Shown here: piece after piece, positions 15,901 through 23,523 of the stretch
Numbering within the stretch: position 1 is the first letter of the stretch
How the letters are laid out: every line of letters begins with the position of its first letter
NCBI GenBank assembly: GCA_034142505.1
Contig: JAWZDV010000042.1
Coordinates: 1 to 64,000 of the forward strand
Origin: Hungatella_A sp034142505
GTDB lineage: Bacteria > Bacillota > Clostridia > Lachnospirales > Lachnospiraceae
DNA: 64,000 nt
Direction: 5' to 3'
Position numbers and translations under genes: made by a program
The notes under the pieces: generated by a model
Told to the model about the DNA's origin: nothing
Database searches by the model: none
The model's input: the letters and a program-made list of their open reading frames with translations, nothing else

Positions 15901-17637
15901 CGGTTTCTTCATGTATTGAATCTTCAACAGATCCGTGTCCGTCAAAATCGGATGATCCACCTGGAGAATCCTGCAGTTTTCCGCCTTCTCCCTCAGCACA
16001 TTCCCGTCTTCCCCCACATAGACCGTAGTGGAAGTCACAATCTCCTCCCGGATCGCGTCAATGGGCGGATTCGTCACCTGGGCAAACATCTGCTTGAAAT
16101 AATGAAACAGCGGCTGGTGCATCTTGGATAACACTGCCAGCGGGCTGTCGGCTCCCATCGCCGATATCGTCTCCGCTCCGTTTAACGCCATGGGAAGGAT
16201 CATGGTTTTATACTGCTCATACGTGTAACCGTAGGTCTTCAAAAGCCTGGCTCGCTCCTCCCGCCCCATCCGGTGCACGCCAACATTGGGAATCGGCAGG
16301 TCGTTCATGGTCACCAGATTGGAGTCCAGCCACTCACCATAGGGCTTCCTTGTGGCATAATGCATTTTCAACTCCTCATCCCCGATGATCGTTCCCTTCA
16401 CCGTGTCAATGAGAAGCATTTTCCCGGGTCTTAAACGCTCCTTGCAGATCACATGGCTCTGGTCCATGTCAATCGCCCCAACCTCAGACGCAAGAATCAT
16501 CTGATCATCGTCCGTGATATAATACCGTGACGGCCGCAGACCGTTGCGGTCCAGCACTGCCCCCAAAAGATCCCCGTCGCTGAACACAATCGAGGCCGGT
16601 CCGTCCCACGGCTCCATCATCGTGGCATAATAGTGGTAGAAGTCCCGCACCTCCTGCGGCATTGACTTGTCATGGCTCCAGGGCGCCGGAATGGTGATCA
16701 TCACCGCCAGCGGCAGTTCCATGCCGCTCATCATCATAAATTCCAGGGCGTTGTCAAGCATGGCGGAGTCGGACCCCTCCTGGCTGATGATTGGGAGTAC
16801 CTTATGCATCTGGGATTTAAAAAACTCCGATTCCATGGTCTCCTCACGAGCCAGCATTTTATCCACATTTCCCCGGATCGTGTTGATCTCTCCGTTGTGG
16901 ACGATGATCCGGTTGGGATGCGCCCTCATCCAGCTGGGATTCGTGTTCGTGCTGAACCGGGAGTGAACCGTAGCCAGCGCGGACTCATAATCCTGATCCT
17001 GCAGATCCGGAAAGAACCGGCGCAGTTCTTTCACCAGGAACATCCCCTTATAGACAATGGTCCGGCTGCTGAGCGATACCACATAAGTGTTATCATTGCT
17101 CTGCTCAAACACCCGCCTCGCCACATACAGCAGACGGTCAAACTCCAGCCCTTTCTCCACCTCCTCCGGCTTGCGGATAAAACACTGAAATATGCATGGC
17201 ATCCGCTCCACCGCCTTCTTCCCAATCAGCTCCGGGTGGGTAGGCACCTCCCGCCACCCAAGAAACCCAAGCCCCTCCTTCCTCACAATAATCTCAAACA
17301 TCTTCATCGCCTGGTTTCGCGCCAGCGCATCCTTAGGAAAGAAAAACATTCCCACACCGTACTCCCGCTCCCCGCCAAGCCGGATACCCAGCCGCCCAGC
17401 CGCCTTCTGAAAGAACTTATGGGAAATCTGCAGCATGATTCCCACGCCGTCCCCCGTCTTTCCATCCCCGTCTTTGCCGGCCCGGTGCTCCAGATTCTCC
17501 ACGATATGAAGCGCCTGCTCCACCGTCTTATGGGTTTTCACCCCTTTAATATTGGCAACCGCACCGATCCCGCAGTTATCATGTTCAAACCTGGGATCAT
17601 AAAGCCCCGGCGCCTTCCTCTGCTGATATCCATCCAT
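12988..17637 (-). CDS. gltB: Glutamate synthase, large (alpha) subunit
   Basis: The start is the ATG at 17637 (MDGYQQRK) behind GAGAGGAAA; the frame is open 18 codons further but without a site. The Ntn-type glutaminase nucleophile is Cys22 in HDNCGIGAV. Then come the central domain, the FMN synthase domain (GEGGESPERL, KPGEGGQLPGGKV, GGTGAAP), the 3Fe-4S ligands in CVMMRVCNLDTCPVG and the C-terminal beta-helix (GGxV repeats such as GGRVVILG). At about 1,549 aa it is full length. A strong terminator sits only ~35 bases before the start, implying attenuation from ptsH or an undetected promoter. Confidence 0.97.
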   Translation of the reverse strand: MDGYQQRKAPGLYDPRFEHDNCGIGAVANIKGVKTHKTVEQALHIVENLEHRAGKDGDGKTGDGVGIMLQISHKFFQKAAGRLGIRLGGEREYGVGMFFFPKDALARNQAMKMFEIIVRKEGLGFLGWREVPTHPELIGKKAVERMPCIFQCFIRKPEEVEKGLEFDRLLYVARRVFEQSNDNTYVVSLSSRTIVYKGMFLVKELRRFFPDLQDQDYESALATVHSRFSTNTNPSWMRAHPNRIIVHNGEINTIRGNVDKMLAREETMESEFFKSQMHKVLPIISQEGSDSAMLDNALEFMMMSGMELPLAVMITIPAPWSHDKSMPQEVRDFYHYYATMMEPWDGPASIVFSDGDLLGAVLDRNGLRPSRYYITDDDQMILASEVGAIDMDQSHVICKERLRPGKMLLIDTVKGTIIGDEELKMHYATRKPYGEWLDSNLVTMNDLPIPNVGVHRMGREERARLLKTYGYTYEQYKTMILPMALNGAETISAMGADSPLAVLSKMHQPLFHYFKQMFAQVTNPPIDAIREEIVTSTTVYVGEDGNVLREKAENCRILQVDHPILTDTDLLKIQYMKKPGFQVEVIPITYYKNTSLKKAIDRLCLEVDRAHRDGANIIILSDREIDENHVPIPSLLAVSSLQQHLVRTKKRTSVALILESGEPREVHHFATLLGYGACAVNPYLAQEAIRDLIDLGMLDKDYYAAVSDYNSAVLHGIVKIASKMGISTIQSYQGAQIFEAIGISKDVVDRYFTDTVSRVGGITLEDIEHDVDALHSSAFDPLGLDVDLTLDSGGSHKLRSGQEEHLYNPLTIHLLQEAARTGDYEIFKQYSHALHEEGQTVNLRSIVDFRFEENGGIPIEEVESVESIVRRFKTGAMSYGSISQEAHETLALAMNRIGGKSNSGEGGESPERLESAVNQDNPRRGAGTWNDGMNKCSAIKQVASGRFGVTSRYLVSAKEIQIKMAQGAKPGEGGQLPGGKVYPWVAKTRHSTTGVGLISPPPHHDIYSIEDLAQLIYDLKNANTDARISVKLVAEAGVGTVAAGVAKAGAQVILVSSFDGGTGAAPRNSIYNAGLPWELGVAEAHQTLIMNGLRDQVVLETDGKLMTGRDVAIACMLGAEEFGFATAPLVTMGCVMMRVCNLDTCPVGIATQNPELRARFKGKPEYVVNFMYFVARELREYMAKLGIRTVDELVGRTDLLKMKEIMPSPRAARVDLSKILENPYVGIKLAGYQEKKPYQFHLENTVDEKILLKKLRTALLSGQKKTVQVEVSNVDRALGTILGSEITKLHPEGLAEDTLTVRCKGSGGQSFGAFIPKGLTLELAGDSNDYFGKGLSGGKLVVYPPSGVKFRAEENIIIGNVALYGATSGKVFINGVAGERFCVRNSGATAVVEGVGDHGCEYMTGGRVVILGATGKNFAAGMSGGIAYVLDEKRDFYKRLNKELVSMEEVTGKYDVSELKGMIEEHVALTGSEKGRKILENFGEYLPKFKKILPHDYRRMMNTIVQMEEKGLDSEQAQMEAFYTHRESGNAGPSGGQRGARTKYLSTGK

Positions 17638-17671
17638 CTTACATTTCCTCTCTCTCCCAAAAATTGCCAAC

Positions 17672-17711
17672 AAAAAAAGGAAGCCTCGCACTGTCTTCGT
17701 GCAAAGCTCCC
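17672..17711 (-). terminator. Intrinsic terminator between ptsH and gltB
   Basis: On the leftward strand GGGAGCTTTGCAC pairs with GTGCGAGGCTTCC (with G-U pairs) around a seven-base loop, followed by seven T. It closes the ptsH transcript but also lies directly in front of gltB. Confidence 0.8.
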
Positions 17712-17751
17712 TCGCTTTTCTTCTTACTATTCTTTTACTGCTATTTAAATA

Positions 17752-18018
17752 TTACATCTCACCCAGACCGGACTCAATCGCACCGGCGATTGTCTTCATG
17801 GCCTCTGCCTCGTCCTCGCCGTCACAGATCAGGGTAATCTCAGTGCCGGACTTGATGCCTGCCGCCATCACGTTCAGTACGCTCTTGGCAACAATTCTCT
17901 TCTCTCCACACTCGATAATAACATCACACTTAAACTTCATAGCTGTCTGGGATAATACCCCAGCTGGTCTTAAATGAAGTCCTGATGGGTTTACTACTGT
18001 TAAAGTTTTACTTACCAT
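17752..18018 (-). CDS. ptsH: HPr-family phosphocarrier protein
   Basis: An 88-aa protein with the active-site signature NPSGLHLRPAGVLSQ (phosphorylatable His15) and the regulatory-Ser region KSVLNVMAAGIKSG (Ser46 position of HPr). HPr transfers phosphate from enzyme I to sugar-specific EII proteins and, as Ser-P-HPr, co-represses through CcpA in Firmicutes. Differences from textbook HPr (LNVMAAGIKSG rather than LGVMSLGxxxG) leave open a Crh- or YtlP-like role. The ATG follows AAGGAG. Enzyme I is not adjacent; neighbours are queH upstream and gltB downstream. Confidence 0.88.
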   Translation of the reverse strand: MVSKTLTVVNPSGLHLRPAGVLSQTAMKFKCDVIIECGEKRIVAKSVLNVMAAGIKSGTEITLICDGEDEAEAMKTIAGAIESGLGEM

Positions 18019-18089
18019 CGTATTAATCTCCTTTATCCTTAATTTAATACTTCCCTCTTATAGTCTTCGGTAATCTGAATCCTACTAAA

Positions 18090-18118
18090 AGTTTATTACA
18101 AATCCACACCCATGTCAA
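18090..18118 (-). promoter_or_regulatory. Promoter of ptsH
   Basis: TTGACA (18113-18118), 17-base spacer, TAAACT (18090-18095) on the leftward strand. The -35 overlaps the stop region of queH, so ptsH is expressed independently. Confidence 0.65.
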
Positions 18119-18735
18119 GCCCGAATAGAGTAGACGCACCCACAATAATTCTGCCGGTACAGTCCGTACTCCTCCGAAAGCTGGGTGGAACGCTTATATC
18201 CCTCCCGTTTCTTAAAATCCGACGGCAGGTAGTTCACCCCATACTCTCTCCCCATAGCCTCGCCGATCTCATTGAGCTTCTGGGCCGACTTTAACGGGCT
18301 GATAGTCAGCGTGGTGGTAAAATAGTCGTAACCGCCTGCCACCGCCACCTTGGCGGCCTCACGCAGCCGCAGCTCATAACACTTCATACACCGGGCGCCG
18401 CCCTCCGGCTCCTGTTCCAGCCCCTTCACCACCTGGCGGAATTCCTCCGGCTCATAGGCCCCGGCCACAAACTGTACCGGATGCACAAACTCCATCCGTT
18501 CAATCAGCCCCCGCTGCTCCTTCACCCGTTTCCGATACTCCTCCGCCGGGAAAATGTTGGGATTGTAATAATAGACGGTAATGTTAAAATACTGTGACAA
18601 ATATTCCAGCACATAACTGCTGCACGGCGCGCAGCAGCTGTGCAGCAGCAGACTGGGAACGATTCCCTCTTTTTCCTGCCGTTCAATGATCTGATCCAAT
18701 TCCCGCTGATAATTCCTCTTCTGATCCATTCCCAT
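18115..18735 (-). CDS. queH: Epoxyqueuosine reductase QueH
   Basis: The start is taken as the ATG at 18735, six bases after GGGAGG, instead of earlier ATGs that lie on or before that site. Conserved Cys pairs in LLHSCCAPCSS, GARCMKCYELRL and QNYCGC are the Fe-S and metal ligands of QueH (formerly DUF208), with TTTLTISPLK and YKRSTQLSEEYGLYRQ typical of the family. The enzyme reduces epoxyqueuosine to queuosine in tRNA anticodons, replacing B12-dependent QueG. It lies between the rpoD terminator and ptsH. Confidence 0.93.
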   Translation of the reverse strand: MGMDQKRNYQRELDQIIERQEKEGIVPSLLLHSCCAPCSSYVLEYLSQYFNITVYYYNPNIFPAEEYRKRVKEQRGLIERMEFVHPVQFVAGAYEPEEFRQVVKGLEQEPEGGARCMKCYELRLREAAKVAVAGGYDYFTTTLTISPLKSAQKLNEIGEAMGREYGVNYLPSDFKKREGYKRSTQLSEEYGLYRQNYCGCVYSIRA

Positions 18736-18772
18736 TGCCATCCTCCCTGCATTCTTGTATACAAAACACATT

Positions 18773-18817
18773 AAAAAAGGAGAAGTGTAAATCGATGTTT
18801 CGATTCTACACTCCCCC
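18773..18817 (-). terminator. Intrinsic terminator of rpoD
   Basis: GGGGAGTGTAGAATCG pairs with CGATTTACACTTCTCC (small bulge), followed by six T on the leftward strand, just after the rpoD stop codon. Confidence 0.75.
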
Positions 18818-18840
18818 TTACTGCCATGTTCCTCATCCCA

Positions 18841-19971
18841 TTACAGGAAATCACGAATCCGCTTGCTGCGAACCGGATTTCTCAATTTTCGAAGTGCCTT
18901 CGCCTCAATCTGGCGGATACGCTCTCTGGTGACATTGAACTCCTTACCCACTTCCTCCAGTGTTCTCGGGTGTCCGTCTTCCAGACCGAAACGCAGCACA
19001 ATCACCTGCCGCTCCCTCTCCTTCAAATCTCCAAGCAGGGCGTCAATGTGTTCCCGCAGCATCACGGATTCCACGTTCCCCTCCGGGGTCACCACGTTGC
19101 TGTCGGCTACAAAATCACCTAAGTTGGAGTCGTCCTCCTCACCGATGGGCGTCTCCAAAGAAGCAGGTTCCCTGGCGATCTGCATGATCTCCATCACCTT
19201 GTCCTCCGACATCTCAAGGGCCTCGGCCAGTTCCGTCACAGACGGCTCATAGCCCAGCTCCAGCGTCAGCTTTCTCTGCATCTTGGACATCTTGTTAATG
19301 GTCTCCACCATGTGTACAGGTACGCGGATGGTTCTGGCCTGATCCGCCAGAGCTCTCGTTACGGACTGACGAATCCACCAAGTCGCGTATGTACTTAACT
19401 TATATCCTTTTGTATAATCAAATTTCTCGACGCCCTTGATTAACCCTAAGTTCCCCTCCTGCACCAGGTCTAAGAAACTCATGCCTCTGCCGGTATATCT
19501 CTTGGCAATGCTGACAACAAGGCGAAGATTCGCCTCAATCAGGCGTTCTTTTGCGGAATCATCACCATCCGCCTTGCGTTTTGCCAATTCCAATTCCTCG
19601 TCCGCGCTGAGCAGCGGAACCGTACCGATCTCCTTCAAATACATGCGGACCGGATCTTCCGTCCCGATTCCCTCCAGCAGATCAATGGCGTCTAAATCAA
19701 TATCTTCTTCCTCAACATCCTTTATAAAGGTATCGTCATCCACATCATCCAGAAGCAGAGACTCATCCACTAAAAGACTGTCATCAATGACCGGGATTAC
19801 ATCAATATTATGACTTTCCAGATAGCTGTAAATCTGCTCCATCTGTTCCGCCAGGAGATTATCCCCTATAAAAAAGTTATTAATCTCAGTTACATCTAAC
19901 GCCTGGTGCTTCCCTTTCGAAAGTTCAACCAGTTTCTCCAGTTTCTCTAAAAAATTATCTTTTTCCACCAA
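18841..19971 (-). CDS. rpoD: Primary sigma factor RpoD (SigA)
   Basis: Seen in order: an acidic 1.1-like region, region 1.2 (DPVRMYLKEIG), 2.1-2.4 (RLIEANLRLVVSIAKRY, FLDLVQEGNLGLI, YKLSTYATWWIRQSVTRA), region 3 (VHMVETINKM), and 4.1-4.2 (VIVLRFGLEDGHPRTLEEVG, VTRERIRQIEAKALRKLR). These define the housekeeping sigma that reads TTGACA/TATAAT promoters. The start is TTG at 19971 or GTG at 19968, both correctly placed after AAAGGA; a TTG five codons earlier lacks a site. Unusually, dnaG is not immediately upstream; the lipid kinase is. Confidence 0.95.
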   Translation of the reverse strand: MVEKDNFLEKLEKLVELSKGKHQALDVTEINNFFIGDNLLAEQMEQIYSYLESHNIDVIPVIDDSLLVDESLLLDDVDDDTFIKDVEEEDIDLDAIDLLEGIGTEDPVRMYLKEIGTVPLLSADEELELAKRKADGDDSAKERLIEANLRLVVSIAKRYTGRGMSFLDLVQEGNLGLIKGVEKFDYTKGYKLSTYATWWIRQSVTRALADQARTIRVPVHMVETINKMSKMQRKLTLELGYEPSVTELAEALEMSEDKVMEIMQIAREPASLETPIGEEDDSNLGDFVADSNVVTPEGNVESVMLREHIDALLGDLKERERQVIVLRFGLEDGHPRTLEEVGKEFNVTRERIRQIEAKALRKLRNPVRSKRIRDFL

Positions 19972-20020
19972 GTAACGTCCTTTCAAATTTATAATCCCTT
20001 AAACGCCTACACAACTAGTC

Positions 20021-20049
20021 ATTATATACTACCGTCCTCTTTTTTTCAA
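20021..20049 (-). promoter_or_regulatory. Promoter of rpoD
   Basis: TTGAAA (20044-20049), 17-base spacer, TATAAT (20021-20026) on the leftward strand, overlapping the end of the lipid kinase gene and about 50 bases before the rpoD start. Confidence 0.7.
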
Positions 20050-20948
20050 CGTTTTTTTACAAGACTCGCCATAATTTCTATCTTTCGGGATAAATTCTCC
20101 ACTTCCACCTCTGTATGACTGCCGCCAAACTCCCCGTCCAGCACCCAGTCCACCGGCTCCTCCGATGTAATTCGAAGAGAGGAGGTCTTGAATTTATGCA
20201 CATACTCATTCTGCTCCTCTTTCAAAAACATGTAGTTGATAATGTTGCTCAAATCCAGCGGCGTCTTCGGCGTGCGGATCATCAGCACCTCAAACAGCCC
20301 GTCATTTAACGCCACATCCTGAGTCACCAGCCCCTTAAAGCCGCCGACGCTGATGGTGTTGGTCACCATGCCGAAGATGAAATCTCCTTCCAGCGTAAAA
20401 TCCTCCGCCTCCAGTTTCATCCGGTAAGATTTCAAATTGACCAGACTCTTGACCCCCTCCAGCATATAAGCCTGATGTCCCAGCACATTCTTCTTGTCCT
20501 GGGGCGTCTGGTAGGATACCTCCGTAAATGCTCCAAAGCCCGCCACATACACAAAATACCGCTCCCTGCAGAACCGCCCGATATCGATGGGATAACGGGT
20601 GCCCTCCATCACATTGGCCGCCGCCGCCCTCATATTGGAGGGAATGTGGAGGCTGGACGCAAAATCATTGGTGGAGCCCGACGGAATGTAACCAAGCACC
20701 GGCGGATTCTCCAGTTCCATCATGCCGGATATGGTCTCGCTGAGCGTACCGTCCCCTCCGCTGCACACCACCATGTCCACATCACCGCCTGCCTCGGCCG
20801 CCTTTTGTTTGGCATCCAGAGGAGCCTGCGTGATATGAACCATCGTTTCCCAGCCCGCCTTGGTGAAAATATCCAGAATATCCAGCAGCCGGTTCTTCAC
20901 CTGTGCTTTCCCGGAACGGGGATTTACTATAAACAGCAGTCTGCTCAT
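20046..20948 (-). CDS. Diacylglycerol/lipid kinase, YegS/DgkB family (300 aa)
   Basis: The N-terminal VNPRSGKAQ and the nucleotide loop VVCSGGDGTLSETI, followed by YIPSGSTNDFASSLHIP, define the DAGK catalytic domain; the C-terminal half is a beta sandwich ending in VDWVLDGEFGG. The family phosphorylates diacylglycerol or related lipids at the membrane using ATP, recycling DAG from lipoteichoic acid synthesis (DgkB). The ATG follows GGAGAGATG. It lies 24 bases after mutY and probably shares its transcript. Confidence 0.92.
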   Translation of the reverse strand: MSRLLFIVNPRSGKAQVKNRLLDILDIFTKAGWETMVHITQAPLDAKQKAAEAGGDVDMVVCSGGDGTLSETISGMMELENPPVLGYIPSGSTNDFASSLHIPSNMRAAAANVMEGTRYPIDIGRFCRERYFVYVAGFGAFTEVSYQTPQDKKNVLGHQAYMLEGVKSLVNLKSYRMKLEAEDFTLEGDFIFGMVTNTISVGGFKGLVTQDVALNDGLFEVLMIRTPKTPLDLSNIINYMFLKEEQNEYVHKFKTSSLRITSEEPVDWVLDGEFGGSHTEVEVENLSRKIEIMASLVKKR

Positions 20949-20972
20949 GAAACATCTCTCCTCTCATGGTTC

Positions 20973-22073
20973 TCAAAATACCAGCTTTGTATACGCCAAA
21001 AATGCATTCGGAAGCGGATATTTCGTCTTTATTTCCTCTTTTTCCACCATCATGTAGTCTTTTGGGACATTTCCCTCAATTTCAACCCGGTATCCGGCCA
21101 TATGCCACTCCACATGGCTGAAAATATGTTTTGCCGGCGGCAGCGGGACGATACCGGTGACTCGGCCGCCCTCCAAGGCAATCAGACGTTCAATCTCCGC
21201 CTCCCCCACATGTCCCTCTAAGTTGGGAAACTCATAGAGAGAAGCGAGAAGCCCCTTGTCCGGTCGTTTCTGAATGGCAATCCGGCCGCCTGACTCCAAT
21301 AAAAGAATCGTTCTCTCCTCAATCTTTCTCGGCTTCTTCGGCGCCTTGTAGGGAATGCGGTCCGTCAGCCCGCCGCGCCTGGCCAGACAGATAGATTCCA
21401 GCGGGCACTCCCCGCACTTCGGCTGTCCGTTGGGCACACAGATGATAGCTCCGATCTCAATCATTCCCTGATTGAAAGCACTGGCCCGGTCAGCCGGGAT
21501 GACGCCCCGCAGGTCGTCCTCCATCTGTTTCTTCACCGACTGCTTTAGAATATCCTCCTCACTTGCCAAAACTCTGGAAAGCACACGGAGCACGTTGCCG
21601 TCCACCGCCGGCACCGGAATCCCGTAGGCAATGGACGCAATGGCCCCCGCCGTGTAGCTCCCGATCCCCGGCAGCGTCAACAGTTCCTCATAAGAAGCCG
21701 GCAGCTGCCCGCCGTATTGATCCACAATCACCTGGGCCGCCTTCTGGAGATTCCTGGCCCGGTTGTAATACCCAAGGCCCTCCCACAGCTTCAACAGCCG
21801 GTCCTCCGGCACCTTCGCCAGATCCTCCACCGTGGGCAGCGCCTCCATAAAACGGTTAAAGTACGGTTTCACCGCCTCCACCCGCGTCTGCTGAAGCATG
21901 ATCTCCGAGATCCACACCCGGTAAGGCGCCGGCTCCTCCCGCCAAGGAAGAATCCGCCGGTTGGCTTCATACCAGGCAAGCAGCGGACCGCTTATGGCCG
22001 CAAGACGCTCTTCCCGCCCAAGGGGTGCGTCCTCTCTCTCCAGTACCTTCAGTTTCTCATAAATATTATTCAT
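20973..22073 (-). CDS. mutY: A/G-specific adenine glycosylase
   Basis: Start at ATG 22073 (MNNIYEKLKV) behind GGGGATAG; the frame is open 13 codons further without a site. Seen: WISEIMLQQTRVEAV, the helix-hairpin-helix LPGIGSYTAGAIASIAYG with catalytic Asp in AVDGNVLRV, the Fe-S cluster CVPNGQPKCGECPLESIC (first spacing 7 instead of the usual 6) and a C-terminal NUDIX-like 8-oxoG recognition domain (GLLASLYEFPNLEGH). MutY removes adenine opposite 8-oxoguanine. At 366 aa it is full length. Confidence 0.96.
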   Translation of the reverse strand: MNNIYEKLKVLEREDAPLGREERLAAISGPLLAWYEANRRILPWREEPAPYRVWISEIMLQQTRVEAVKPYFNRFMEALPTVEDLAKVPEDRLLKLWEGLGYYNRARNLQKAAQVIVDQYGGQLPASYEELLTLPGIGSYTAGAIASIAYGIPVPAVDGNVLRVLSRVLASEEDILKQSVKKQMEDDLRGVIPADRASAFNQGMIEIGAIICVPNGQPKCGECPLESICLARRGGLTDRIPYKAPKKPRKIEERTILLLESGGRIAIQKRPDKGLLASLYEFPNLEGHVGEAEIERLIALEGGRVTGIVPLPPAKHIFSHVEWHMAGYRVEIEGNVPKDYMMVEKEEIKTKYPLPNAFLAYTKLVF

Positions 22074-22093
22074 CTGTCTATCCCCTGTCAGCA

Positions 22094-22130
22094 GAAAAAG
22101 GTGGCACCGCACGCGAAATGCAGCACCCCC
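22094..22130 (-). terminator. Possible terminator after birA
   Basis: On the leftward strand GGGGGTGCTGC and GCGGTGCCACC can pair imperfectly and are followed by TTTTTC. Pairing has a mismatch and wobble pairs, so this is weak. Confidence 0.4.
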
Positions 22131-22226
22131 TGATTCTAAAACGCTTCATAACTGGCTGGTACGCTCCCTCAAACCTCCAAGCAGTCCCAAATCTTCTATA
22201 TCTAACTTTACCCGATCGGTCTTTCT

Positions 22227-23207
22227 TTAAACATATCCGTAGATTCCTCTCACCGATACTTCTCCGGAAACCACATGATTCACAGTCCCATCTTTCAGTT
22301 GTACCAGAAGTTCCCCTGTTTTGTCAATACCCAGGCTGATTCCCTGATACTCTCCCCCCGGGGCCAGCACCACAACTTCCCTCCCCCGGTTGACCAGATG
22401 CTCCTCATATTCCTCCAAAAACCCGGTCAGATCTCCATGTTCCACAAACACCCGGTAATACTGGTTCATCGCCTTCATCACCGCCGCAATCACCCGGCTT
22501 CGCACCACCGTCTCCCCTGATTCTAAATACAGAGACGTGGCCTTCTCCCTGATTTCCTCCGGAAACTCCCGGATATTGGCGTTGATTCCGATTCCGATCA
22601 CCACATAATGAATATGTTCCAGCTCCGCACTCATCTCCGTGAGAATCCCGCAGATTTTCTTACCATTCATCACAATATCGTTGGGCCACTTAATCCCGCT
22701 GTCCAGCCCGGTGGCTTCTTTAATTCCCTTCACCACAGCCATGGCCGCCACCAGCGTCAGCATGGAAGCGCTGGAGGGGGGAACATCCGGCCGCAGAAGC
22801 AGGCTCATCCAGATACCGGTGCCTCTCTCCGACACCCATCCTCTCCCCCGTCTTCCTTTTCCGGCCGTCTGATAGTCGGCTGTCACCAGCGTCCCGTCCG
22901 GAGCGCCTTCCTCCCCCAGCCGTTTGGCCCGGTTGTTGGTGGAATCCAGTTCCTCGTGATACTCCAAATGGCTGCCCGCCAGTCCGTCTTCCAGCTGGCT
23001 TCTTAACTCCGCCTCGGTGATCACATCCGCGGACAGCACCAGACGGTAGCCCCGGTTTTGTACCGCGTCAATCCGGTAGCCCTCCTCCCGCAGCTGTTTA
23101 ATCACCTTCCACACCGCGGTCCTCGACACGCCCAGACTGTCACACAACTCCTGCCCCGATAGATAGCCGTCGCTTTCCTTCAGTAATTTCAGTATTTCTG
23201 TCTTCAA
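22227..23207 (-). CDS. birA: Bifunctional biotin ligase / biotin operon repressor BirA
   Basis: The N-terminal winged helix (LSGQELCDSLGVSRTAVWKVIKQLREEGY) is followed by the ligase domain with LDSTNNRAK, the biotin loop GKGRRGRGW, IKWPNDIVMNGKKICGIL and the C-terminal SH3-like domain (GEYQGISLGIDKTGELLV). It biotinylates carboxylase subunits and, with biotinyl-AMP, represses biotin genes. The start is a TTG at 23207, correctly spaced from GGAGGT. It begins only 5 bases after the small membrane protein, placing it in the argF transcript. Confidence 0.96.
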   Translation of the reverse strand: MKTEILKLLKESDGYLSGQELCDSLGVSRTAVWKVIKQLREEGYRIDAVQNRGYRLVLSADVITEAELRSQLEDGLAGSHLEYHEELDSTNNRAKRLGEEGAPDGTLVTADYQTAGKGRRGRGWVSERGTGIWMSLLLRPDVPPSSASMLTLVAAMAVVKGIKEATGLDSGIKWPNDIVMNGKKICGILTEMSAELEHIHYVVIGIGINANIREFPEEIREKATSLYLESGETVVRSRVIAAVMKAMNQYYRVFVEHGDLTGFLEEYEEHLVNRGREVVVLAPGGEYQGISLGIDKTGELLVQLKDGTVNHVVSGEVSVRGIYGYV

Positions 23208-23212
23208 AATGC

Positions 23213-23521
23213 CTACCTCCAGATGCTGACCGCGCTGACCACCGCAATCCCGATCAGCGCCACCGCCAGCGCCATCTGTCCAATGGCAATGACCTTCTTG
23301 CGTTTTTCCCGTCCGCTCTGATGATACCGGTACACGCTGTTCACGATATTCAGCACCGCCGCCAGCAGAAAGATCAGCGGAAACAGCATCATATATCCCT
23401 CAGGATTTAAAAACACCACCACAGCCATCACCACGACCAGTATCCCGATAATAATATGAAGCCAGTCAATCATCAGTGTTAAATTTCTGGGACTTTTTCG
23501 TTTTTCCTGTCCATACATCAT
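23213..23521 (-). CDS. Small integral membrane protein (102 aa)
   Basis: Three hydrophobic segments are visible (LHIIIGILVVVMAVVVFL, MLFPLIFLLAAVLNIVNSVY and IAIGQMALAVALIGIAVVSAVSIW), separated by a basic loop (YHQSGREKRKK). There is no signal peptide cleavage site and no catalytic motif. It sits between argF and birA with gaps of 2 and 5 bases, so it is co-transcribed and translationally coupled. Similar small proteins occur at this position in related Clostridia; function unknown. Confidence 0.85.
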   Translation of the reverse strand: MMYGQEKRKSPRNLTLMIDWLHIIIGILVVVMAVVVFLNPEGYMMLFPLIFLLAAVLNIVNSVYRYHQSGREKRKKVIAIGQMALAVALIGIAVVSAVSIWR

Positions 23522-23523
23522 GT

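Noticed and set aside
16672..17748. 358-codon plus-strand open frame opposite the gltB 5' part
   Set aside because: Shadow of gltB; the opposite strand has all catalytic motifs.
22099..22110. T-box-like AGGTGGCACCGC on the plus strand
   Set aside because: No rightward gene follows and no specifier or terminator arrangement is seen; on the leftward strand it is better explained as part of a birA terminator.
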